NCBI GenBank assembly: GCA_947647595.1
Contig: CANSKZ010000003.1
Coordinates: forward strand, 96,564-160,563
From: an uncultured Clostridium sp.
GTDB lineage: Bacteria; Bacillota; Clostridia; TANB77; CAG-508
Direction of reading: 5' to 3'
DNA: 64,000 nt
The first letter of the stretch is position 1; each line of letters opens with the position of its first letter. Positions 57,045 to 64,000 of this stretch are shown piece after piece. The translations under genes were made by a program, and so were the position numbers. Below the pieces are notes generated by a model that saw only the letters and a list, made by a program, of their open reading frames with translations, was not told where the DNA came from and did not search any database.

Positions 57045-57080
57045 AAAGAGAGATTTTTAAGAAAATCTCTCTTTATTTTT
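57045..57080. terminator. Bidirectional terminator shared by rny and the SpoVB-like gene
   Basis: AAAGAGAGATTTT (57045-57057) and AAAATCTCTCTTT (57062-57074). On the minus strand the restored SpoVB reading frame ends inside this stem. Confidence 0.85.
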
Positions 57081-58404
57081 TCTCCAATAAACGATTTGAA
57101 TTAATTTTCCCATACTTAGAATTAGGTTGAATATTTCACTAAAATAAATCGAAATAATATAACCGTGGAATACCTAAAGCAGGAACTAATGTATAGATTA
57201 AAAGCACATCAGCAAATGTATCTAAAATATTAATTATCATAACTGTATTTTGAGCATCGAGCCCTTTTAAAATATTATCAATGACACAATCTAGTAAAAT
57301 AAAAATGGCAAGAGGAGAGAGAATTTTGATGTAGTTTGAAATATTGGAATCCCTGTAAATCCATTGACCTAGTTTATCAGCCATAAAAAATAGAAAAATG
57401 CTAGTTAAAATGCAAATTGAAATCGAAATAATAAAAATGATAGAAGTTACTTTTCGAATCGTTTTATAGCGATTTTGGGTATTATAAGTAGCAAATTCAG
57501 GCACGAATAAACTGCTAATAGATGAAAATATTACATTCGGAAAAATAACAATTGGCATAGCCATACCATTAATTTCGCCATAAATAGATAAAGCATTTGA
57601 ACAAGCTATTTTATTTTTTTCAAAACTCAGTGGAATAATAATTTGTTTTAAAGTTGACAAACCAGAGCGAATAAAAGAAGTAATTGCAACAGGTACAGAG
57701 ATTTTGAATATCTTTTTATTAAAATAAGAAAGTCTGTGGTGGGTTGTGTAGGAGGTCTTGTAAATTTTAGAATCATGTCGATAGAGTGCGTAATTGCAAA
57801 TAAACGAAACTAATTCAGAAATTAAATCTCCCAATACCAACGAAAAACAAGCATATTCCAAACCATTTGGTAAAAATAATCCTAAGAAAAATGCTGTAAT
57901 TACAATTTTAATAATTTGCTCAAAAAATTGGGCAATTGTAGATTTGTAAACACGACGTATCGCAACAAAATACCCAGATATTGCAGAAGACATGGAAATG
58001 AATGGTAGGGCAAGACAAATCGTGTAGATAACATTTTTGCTGACTTTGTTATGAAGGCACTTTTCGATAATTAAATCCGAAAAAAGAAAAAATAGACTGC
58101 TTGCTATAATGCCACAAAGAAAGCTAATGAGAATACAACGTTTGGTAATTTTGCGAATTCCTTCTTGGTTTCCAATGGCAAGTTCTTCTGAAACAAGCCT
58201 TGTAACAGCAAAATTAATGCCAAAACTACCAAGTGTAATGCCAAAAAGATACACCGACATTACAAGATTAAATATACCCAGCATTTCTTTGCCGATTTTT
58301 TGTGTAATATAGCTATTGAAAAAAATAGCAAGTACTCTAAAAATAATAGAACTAGCTGTTACGATAAAACTATTCATTAAAAATGCTTTCATTTTTTTGC
58401 TCAA
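57057..58404 (-). CDS. SpoVB/MurJ-like polysaccharide flippase (needs +1 shift at minus-strand CGG 57165)
   Basis: 448 aa through the shift. MATE/MOP-fold flippase with about 12-14 transmembrane segments, closest in layout to SpoVB of spore cortex synthesis (SFIVTASSIIFRVLAIFFNSYITQKIG; FGINFAVTRLVSEE). The zero frame ends PALGIPRLYYFDLF at 57139. Skipping the C gives PALGIPGYIISIYFSEIFNL and ends at TAA 57057-57059, adding the last helix found in the family. Start TTG 58404, set by AAGGTGATTTTC. It lies convergent to rny. Confidence 0.88.
57162..57165 (-). other. CGG +1 recoding site (SpoVB-like, P-G-Y)
   Basis: Minus strand zero frame ATT CCA CGG TTA; restored CCA (C)GGT TAT ATT ATT. It hides near the C-terminus where a simple ORF search sees a complete gene. 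Confidence 0.88.
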
Positions 58405-58413
58405 GAAAATCAC

Positions 58414-58835
58414 CTTGAATTATTGTATGAAAGAAGGAGACAAATCAGAACAAAAAGACAAAGAATCCATTTTAAGCTACTTTTTAAGAAAAATAGATAT
58501 AAATGAATAAAAAACTATAAAAATAAAAAATAAGTATTTTTCTGATTTTTTTAAGAATATAAAAATATATGGTATCAAAGAAAACAATTTTAAACAAATG
58601 CCATAGAATGTTTTAAGAGACACTTTTATTTATGAAGTAGACATAAATCATTAAAGCATTATAAAATGCCTTAAAATCGATAAAAATGGTTTTTAAAGCA
58701 GTTTTAAAACTTCCTATTTTGTAAAAAAGCCCAATTTATAAATAAATATATGTAAAAAGATTGACATAATTTAAAAATGGGTGTATAATAGGAGCGTAAC
58801 ATAATAAATGTTTTATAGCAAAAGGAGGCTAAACA
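58414..58835. other. AT-rich intergenic region with repeat blocks
   Basis: No supported ORF. Holds GTAGACATAAATCATT (58637-58652) and AAGCAGTTTTAAAACTTC (58696-58713), both related to blocks at 21742-21777 (the first inverted). Also several ATGCCTTAAAATCG-like pieces. Confidence 0.5.
58761..58789 (+). promoter_or_regulatory. SigA promoter of the 58836 gene
   Basis: TTGACA 58761-58766 and TATAAT 58784-58789, 17-base spacer. Confidence 0.85.
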
Positions 58836-59411
58836 ATGTTAGATGCAACAGGTTATGCAGTATTAGGTATACCAGAAGTATGCCCACAGCCTAAGGATTC
58901 GAAACGGAATCCATTAGGAATTCCAAGTGTATGGTTTGGAATTTTTTCAACCAGCGGAGTAAGATTGGGAAGGGTTCGTTATAATTATGCGAGCACCTAT
59001 GAGGAAATGCCCAATTACATCCGAATGACATTTGTACCAGAAAACAAAATGCTGTTTTGCCCAAGTCAGAGTACCGATGCGAATAAGTCAATGGTATTAT
59101 TGCAGGATGTTCTGGCTTTAATGGCGTTAGCTGGCAAATTGGATACAATGGCAATGTTCGGCGTAGACTCGTTGATTCCATATAATGTGGTACGGGATTA
59201 TGGCAGTGATGTTGATAAAGAAATCAATACGGCGGCAATCGGAATTCTGAAAAATTTTGGATTTATGCAGGATGAACGCAAAGGCAAAGAAGGAATTTAT
59301 TTGTATCATCCTTCTTGCGGTCAGTCTTTGACGGAGTATAAGCTGAAACGGGAAAAAGAAATGAAATATCAGCTTTTGGAAGATTCATCACGGATTCTGG
59401 CAAGAATATAA
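58836..59411 (+). CDS. Accessory protein, unrecognised (four CGG read as Arg)
   Basis: 191 aa, no family recognised. Begins MLDATGYAVLGIPEVCPQPK; contains GIFSTSGVRLGRVRYNYAST. Codon use is clearly richer in G and C than the neighbours. In-frame CGG codons stand in DSKRNP, VVRDYG, LKREKE and SSRILA; +1 shifts at the first and third reach stops within a few codons, so all must be Arg if the protein is made. Own promoter, RBS AAAAGGAGGCTAAACA, own terminator. Confidence 0.72.
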   Translation: MLDATGYAVLGIPEVCPQPKDSKRNPLGIPSVWFGIFSTSGVRLGRVRYNYASTYEEMPNYIRMTFVPENKMLFCPSQSTDANKSMVLLQDVLALMALAGKLDTMAMFGVDSLIPYNVVRDYGSDVDKEINTAAIGILKNFGFMQDERKGKEGIYLYHPSCGQSLTEYKLKREKEMKYQLLEDSSRILARI

Positions 59412-59429
59412 TAACATTTGTTCCAACTA

Positions 59430-59460
59430 AAAACGCAGGGGATACATTCTCCTGCGTTTT
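59430..59460. terminator. Bidirectional terminator
   Basis: AAAACGCAGG and CCTGCGTTTT between convergent genes. Confidence 0.85.
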
Positions 59461-59476
59461 GTCTATTTCATTTTAT

Positions 59477-60409
59477 TTATTCTTCAAAAGGATTATTCAC
59501 TTTTTTATGTTTTCTACCATCTGTCATAACATCCTTTACAGCACCTAAACTGCTTAATGCTGCGGTTGCTTCGAAAGGAATGAAGATTTTGTTTGCTTCA
59601 CCTTTAGCAACTTCTTGTAATGCTTCCAAAGATTTAATTTGTACCAATTTTTCATCTGGGTTAGCGCTTTTGATAGCATCGTATACCATTTGAATTTCAC
59701 GTGCTTTTGCATCAGCCACTTGTTTGATCGCTTCTGCTTCACCAGTTGCTCTTCTGATTTTTGCTTCACGGTCAGCTTCAGCATCTAAGATGGCAGCTTC
59801 TTTACGTCCTTCGGCAAGTGTGATAGCGGATTGTCTTTCACCTTCTGCTTCTAGAATTAATGCTCTTTTATTACGTTCTGCATTCATTTGTTTTTCCATA
59901 GCGTCACGAATGTCAGCTGGTGGAGTAATATCTTTGATTTCCACTCTGTCTACTTTACAGCCCCAAGCATCGGTTGCTTCATCTAAGATAACTCTTAATT
60001 TGTCATTGATAATATCTCTTGAACTAAAGGTTTGGTCAAGTTCCATTTTACCAACAATATCACGAATGGTGGTAATGGCTAAATATTCGATACCTTTTTT
60101 CAAACTTTGAATTTCATAAACGGCTTTAGCTGGATCAGTAATTTTGTAAAATACAACCGTATCAATTGTAATGGTAACGTTATCTGATGTGATAACTCCT
60201 TGTGGTGGAATATCCATGGTTTGTTGTTTTAAACTAACAACGGATCTTACGGTATCGATAAAAGGTACGATAATAGTAAGTCCAGCTTCTGCAACTTTAT
60301 GAAAACGACCTAATCTTTCTATAATGTAAACTTCAGATTGTCTAACAACTTTAATTGTTTTTAATGCTAAAATAACGATAATGATAAATATTACTAATAA
60401 AAATCCCAT
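59477..60409 (-). CDS. SPFH/band-7 membrane scaffold protein (QmcA/paraslipin type)
   Basis: 310 aa. N-terminal transmembrane helix (LLVIFIIIVILALKTI), SPFH domain (SEVYIIERLGRFHKVAEAGL; VDTVVFYKITDP), then a charged Ala/Glu coiled coil (ILEAEGERQSAITLAEGRKE). Organises membrane microdomains, usually together with an NfeD protein, which is the gene upstream. RBS AAGGAGGAGAAAAA. Confidence 0.92.
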   Translation of the reverse strand: MGFLLVIFIIIVILALKTIKVVRQSEVYIIERLGRFHKVAEAGLTIIVPFIDTVRSVVSLKQQTMDIPPQGVITSDNVTITIDTVVFYKITDPAKAVYEIQSLKKGIEYLAITTIRDIVGKMELDQTFSSRDIINDKLRVILDEATDAWGCKVDRVEIKDITPPADIRDAMEKQMNAERNKRALILEAEGERQSAITLAEGRKEAAILDAEADREAKIRRATGEAEAIKQVADAKAREIQMVYDAIKSANPDEKLVQIKSLEALQEVAKGEANKIFIPFEATAALSSLGAVKDVMTDGRKHKKVNNPFEE

Positions 60410-60432
60410 TTTTTCTCCTCCTTTTTTATTTT

Positions 60433-60858
60433 TTAAACGGGTTTTACAATGGCTTTGACACCATCAATTTTTTCAACGATTACTTTTGTATCTTCTGAAA
60501 TGCAGGTGTTGTCTAAGGACTTGGCTGACCAAATTTCTCCATCAATTTTAATTTGACCTTTTCCTTCAATTGGGTCAATGGTTTGAATCACTTTTGCTGT
60601 TTTTCCTTCAATGGAAAATGCATTGGTTTTGTTTGTATAAGCTGTTTTTGCGAATTTGTTGACAAAGGGCCTAGTAGCAAATAATAAAATGGTAGAAGAA
60701 ATAACAAAAATGGCTGTTTGTACAACAACGTTTTCTACAAAGAAACTAGCAATCATCGCAATTAATGAGCCAATGGCAAACCAAAACACAAGAAAACCAG
60801 CGGTTCCAATTTCTATGATAAGAAAAATTCCAGAAAAAATTAGCCAAAGTTTCCACAT
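60433..60858 (-). CDS. NfeD-family membrane protein
   Basis: 141 aa. Two or three N-terminal transmembrane helices (LWLIFSGIFLIIEIGTAGFLV; MIASFFVENVVVQTAIFVI) and a C-terminal OB fold (GKTAKVIQTIDPIEGKGQIKI). Lies 23 bases upstream of the SPFH gene, the usual pair. Confidence 0.9.
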   Translation of the reverse strand: MWKLWLIFSGIFLIIEIGTAGFLVFWFAIGSLIAMIASFFVENVVVQTAIFVISSTILLFATRPFVNKFAKTAYTNKTNAFSIEGKTAKVIQTIDPIEGKGQIKIDGEIWSAKSLDNTCISEDTKVIVEKIDGVKAIVKPV

Positions 60859-61067
60859 ATAAAATCACCTCACTTTTTATTTTAAAAAACGTATCTAAAA
60901 ATACATCATTATTATACTATAATTTTTGAAAAAAAGAAAGAGTTTTTTGTCATTTTTTATAAAAAATTAGAAAATTTTTAAATTTTCTAAAATATTTTGT
61001 TGCTTATTTACAAGAAATCAGATTTGTGGTATGATAAAAACAATTCTTATTTATAAGAGGGGAAACT

Positions 61068-62235
61068 ATGAAAAAAAAGTCAAAAAAATTTTTATTTCGA
61101 AGAATTGTTGCTGTTTTGTTCATTGTTTTACTTATTTTTGGTATCAGAAAGGTTGGATATTATTTTTGGTGTAACAATCAAAAAAAAGATGTTCGAATAT
61201 TGTTGAATCATGAAATGGTTAGTCTGATAAATCATGTATATGTTAAAGATTCTATTTTATACGTTTCACAAGAAGATATTAAAAAGATGTTTGATGAAAC
61301 AATTGATTATGATAGTGAGGATGAAAAATTAATTACAACATGTAATAAACACATTGCTGTTTTAGATTTAAATGAAAATTATATGTTATTAAATGATGTT
61401 AGTTTTCCAATGAAAGGAAAATTACAAGAAATAAATGCTAAACTGTATTTACCATTGTCTGATTTAGAAACAGTCTATGATATAGAAGTAACGTATTCTG
61501 AAAAGACTAACATAGCAATGATTGATTCTACGAATAAAGCCAAAAAGCAAGTAATGGCTTTGAAGAATGCTAAAATAAAGGCGAGCAAGCTTCCATTTGC
61601 TATTACGATTGAAAAGGTAAAAAGAGGAGATAAGTTAGAAAGTCTTGAGCAAAATGGTAAATATCAAAAAGTTAGAACTAGCTTACGGAAATATAGGGTA
61701 TATTCCAATTAAACATATATCAGAAGAAGAAATTTTAAGAGATGATTTTCCAGAAGATAAAACGGAAATTCATATTTTAGAAGGTTACTCAGATATAACG
61801 AAAAGTTATAATACCATTGAAAAGAGTATAGAGAAAGAGGAAAATGTTCTAATTGATGATTTTACGATAAACAAAGATTCTAAAGTGGAACAAAAAATCG
61901 ATGAAGAATCAAAAAATTATAAAGTATATTATCATTGGACGCAAGAAAATAATCTTGGAATTTTTGGTAATGTGAAAATAGATGTGTCAGATTCGTTTTC
62001 TGATTATGAAAAAAGAAATCGTATTATTAATGAAATTTATTATAGTGTTATGAAAAAATATTATAGAGGAATTTGCATTGATATTGAGAAAATAGAGGAT
62101 ACAGATAGTTTTTATCGATTTTTAATTGAAATAACGCCAAGATTTCGAGAATCTGGTTTAAAAGTAATCGTAAAATGCAATTCTCAAATGGAGCAAGAAA
62201 AAGTACAAAATATTGTTGATTTTGTATTATTGTAA
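61068..62235 (+). CDS. Membrane-anchored protein with SH3 and truncated GH18-like domain (needs +1 shift at CGG 61686)
   Basis: 388 aa through the shift. N-terminal transmembrane helix, a copper-amine-oxidase-N-like domain (KLYLPLSDLETVYDIEVTY), SH3 (RGDKLESLEQNGKYQKVRTSLGNIGYIPIKHI) and a C-terminal stretch that looks like the start of a GH18 barrel (RGICIDIEKIEDTDSFYRFL), which stops early. The zero frame stops at 61712 inside the SH3. Removing the C gives SLGNIGYIP, the usual SH3 end. Probably a sporulation or cell-wall protein, enzymatic activity doubtful. RBS AAGAGGGGAAACT. Confidence 0.8.
61686..61689 (+). other. CGG +1 recoding site (SH3 protein, L-G-N)
   Basis: Zero frame AGC TTA CGG AAA; restored TTA (C)GGA AAT ATA GGG. 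Inside the SH3 core. Confidence 0.88.
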
Positions 62236-62258
62236 AACCAAAGAAATGGAGTGAAAAG

Positions 62259-63335
62259 ATGGATAAGAAAAAGATAATTATAATAAGTGTAACTGTTTTG
62301 CTAATTTTAATGATTGGTACAATCATAGGAATTTTTGCATGGTATCAAATAGGGAAAAGTCCAGTTCAAAAAGAAAATGGGCAAAAGATTCGTGTAGAAA
62401 TTCAAGAAGGAACAGGCATGATTGCAATTGCTAATTTATTAGAAGAAAAACAAGTTGTCAGAAATGCCAATGTAATGAAAATATATATGAAATTAAATGC
62501 AATCACAAAATTACAAGCAGGTAAATATGAATTCGATAATACAGAAGATTTATCTCAGATTTTGGCTCATATGCAAAATGGTGAGGTTTTAAAGGAAGAA
62601 GTGAAGATTACTTTTGTTGAAGGAAAAAATATGCGAACGATTGCAAAATTAATTGCAGAAAATACAGTCAACACAGAAGAAGATGTGTTTTCTTTATTAA
62701 AAGATGAAGAATACATAGATGAATTAATTGATAAGTATTGGTTTTTAACAAAGGATATTAAGCAAGAGGGAATTTATTATCCATTAGAAGGCTATTTACT
62801 TCCAGATACATATATTTTCGAAAACAAAGAAGTTTCGGTTAAAACAATTTTTAATATTATTTTGAATTATACAGATGCTTTTTTGAGTAAACAAAAAGAG
62901 GATATTAATTACAATCTTCATGAATTAATGACTTTAGCGTCTATTGCAGAATTAGAAGGTGTTAGTGAACAAGATCGAAAAGAAATAGTTGGAGTTTTGG
63001 TGAATCGTTTACAAAAAGGAATGAGTTTGGGAAGTGATGTCACAGCTTATTATGCCTTTAAAGTAGACATGGGAGAAAGGGATTTATATGCTAGTGAATT
63101 AAAAACAGAAAACCCATACAATACAAGAGGTCCTAATATGGAAGGAAAATTGCCAATTGGTCCAATCTGTAATCCAAGCAAAGATGCAATATTAGCAACT
63201 TTGAATTATACTAAAACAGACAACTTATATTTTGTAGCAGATAAAAATAAAAAAGTGTATTTTACTAAAACTTATGAACAACATACTAAGCTGATAAAAC
63301 AATTAAAAGAAGATGGTTTATGGTATGAATATTAA
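62259..63335 (+). CDS. mltG: Endolytic transglycosylase MltG
   Basis: 358 aa. N-terminal transmembrane helix, LysM-like subdomain, YceG catalytic domain (MTLASIAELEGVSEQDRKEIVGVLVNRL with the catalytic Glu; GPICNPSKDAILATLNYTKTDNLYFVAD). Cuts nascent glycan strands to set their length. RBS AATGGAGTGAAAAG. Confidence 0.95.
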   Translation: MDKKKIIIISVTVLLILMIGTIIGIFAWYQIGKSPVQKENGQKIRVEIQEGTGMIAIANLLEEKQVVRNANVMKIYMKLNAITKLQAGKYEFDNTEDLSQILAHMQNGEVLKEEVKITFVEGKNMRTIAKLIAENTVNTEEDVFSLLKDEEYIDELIDKYWFLTKDIKQEGIYYPLEGYLLPDTYIFENKEVSVKTIFNIILNYTDAFLSKQKEDINYNLHELMTLASIAELEGVSEQDRKEIVGVLVNRLQKGMSLGSDVTAYYAFKVDMGERDLYASELKTENPYNTRGPNMEGKLPIGPICNPSKDAILATLNYTKTDNLYFVADKNKKVYFTKTYEQHTKLIKQLKEDGLWYEY

Positions 63336-63354
63336 AATGGAGAGGAGTAATTAG

Positions 63355-64000
63355 ATGAGAAAATTAGGAGTATCGTTTATTTTAGCGATTTTTATGTTTA
63401 GTGTATTTTATCCAGCTATTTATGCAATGGAAAATATACCAACTAATACAAATGAAACAATACCAGAAAAAGAAGAAATGATTGAAATTGAAAATGAGGA
63501 AGAAATCAAGACAGAGGAAAAAACTACACAGGAGGAGACGGAAAATATAGTTTTTCCAGAGAACCGTGTGGAGAAAGAAGAAATCACTGAAAATCAAATA
63601 GAAAATGTGATTTCTAATACAACGCAAGAATTAGAAACGACTCCTGAAGAGGATGTTTCAGAAATAGAAGAAACAGTAAGCAATGAAGAAATGAAAACGG
63701 TTATAGAAAATGTAACAGGAGCGATTTGTATTGATAGTCCAATTGAAAATACAATGTATACGAATCCAGATAATGTATTATTAACTTTGTCAGGCTGGGC
63801 AGTGTCAGATGATGAAAAATCGATTGTAAAATTATATGTAAATGGAACGTATTGGCAAGAAATTAAAAGAGAAGTAATGCGAAATGATGTAAATGCAGTG
63901 TATCCGCAATATGCGAATACAACGGCGAAAGCGGGATATAGATTCGTGATTGATGTTAGCACATTTCCAGAGGGAAGGCATGAAATAAAATTAGAGCAAG
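63355..64000 (+). CDS. Secreted surface protein, partial
   Basis: At least 215 aa, runs off the window. Signal peptide (LGVSFILAIFMFSVFYPAIYA), a long Glu/Thr-rich linker, then a beta domain (LTLSGWAVSDDEKSIVKLYV; GYRFVIDVSTFPEGRHEI) of the kind repeated in clostridial wall-bound proteins, often before a glucosaminidase or amidase. RBS GGAGAGGAGTAATTAG. Confidence 0.8.
   Translation, partial: MRKLGVSFILAIFMFSVFYPAIYAMENIPTNTNETIPEKEEMIEIENEEEIKTEEKTTQEETENIVFPENRVEKEEITENQIENVISNTTQELETTPEEDVSEIEETVSNEEMKTVIENVTGAICIDSPIENTMYTNPDNVLLTLSGWAVSDDEKSIVKLYVNGTYWQEIKREVMRNDVNAVYPQYANTTAKAGYRFVIDVSTFPEGRHEIKLEQ

Noticed and set aside
58428..58510. Small plus-strand ORF starting MKEGDKSEQK
   Set aside because: No ribosome site, and it overlaps the start region of the SpoVB-like gene on the other strand.
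330..61689. The 11 split genes as pseudogenes
   Set aside because: They include essential or near-essential genes (purF, rimM, sufS), both parts are well conserved, and all breaks share one codon-level signature. Random decay would not do this.
330..61689. Plain reassignment of CGG to another amino acid
   Set aside because: Reassignment keeps the frame; here the frame changes by +1 at each site.
1..64000. CRISPR array
   Set aside because: No regularly spaced repeats with unique spacers were found; the 39-base repeats at about 23.65-23.8 kb encode protein repeats without spacers.

Overview
Organism. A low-GC (AT-rich) Gram-positive window, most like an uncultured, probably gut-associated member of the Clostridia. 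The evidence is strong AGGAGG ribosome sites, TTGACA/TATAAT promoters, the SufCBDSU iron-sulfur system, PurF of the Fe-S type, a SAM riboswitch before metK, the ylxM-ffh-rpsP-khpA-rimM-trmD-rplS cluster, MreB, Rny, and sporulation-type membrane proteins (SpoVB-like, SpoIIQ-like M23, YetF/DUF4363). No outer-membrane genes are seen.

Main observation. Eleven otherwise normal genes are split between two frames (a metalloregulator, sufS, copA, tcdA at two sites, purF, a GT2 glycosyltransferase, mtaB, rimM, a large membrane protein, a spoVB-like flippase and an SH3/GH18-like protein). At all 12 breaks the zero-frame codon is CGG. Skipping its C and reading the following GGN as glycine restores the family sequence, usually at a conserved Gly. 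This holds on both strands, always in the sense of the gene. I found no in-frame CGG read as Arg in any recognised core gene. The genome therefore seems to use CGG as a +1 frameshift signal, in effect a four-base CGGN glycine codon. Six unrecognised accessory ORFs (11820-12218, 13251-13796, 16325-16699, 41979-42455, 42777-43118, 58836-59411) are the exception: they hold 11 CGG codons that must stay in frame, and most have foreign-looking codon use.

Layout. 1-9.2 kb: Cys-tailed DtxR-like regulator, sufCBD, GNAT, HAD nucleotidase, sufS, MFS-like protein, sufU and mnmA (sulfur mobilisation and tRNA thiolation). 9.2-13 kb: copper ATPase with an in-frame CopZ, a Cys-tailed accessory gene, and tcdA. 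13-20.5 kb: accessory genes, a TtcA-like enzyme, purF, polysaccharide deacetylase, small membrane proteins, glycosyltransferase. 20.6-34 kb: mreB, mtaB, a 13-residue-repeat protein, a GltD-like oxidoreductase, polA, an HD hydrolase, a reduced SecD/SecF pair, and a secreted glucosaminidase with C-terminal repeats. 34-41.9 kb: ribosome and SRP cluster, Rpn-type nuclease, SAM riboswitch and metK, M23 protein. 41.9-43.6 kb: accessory genes and an integrase remnant. 43.7-51.6 kb: an integrated mobilisable element inserted in the anticodon loop of a tRNA-Leu gene, carrying a complete replacement tRNA-Leu. 51.8-64 kb: dCMP deaminase, membrane protein, der, rny, SpoVB-like flippase, accessory gene, SPFH/NfeD pair, SH3 protein, mltG, and a secreted protein that runs off the end.
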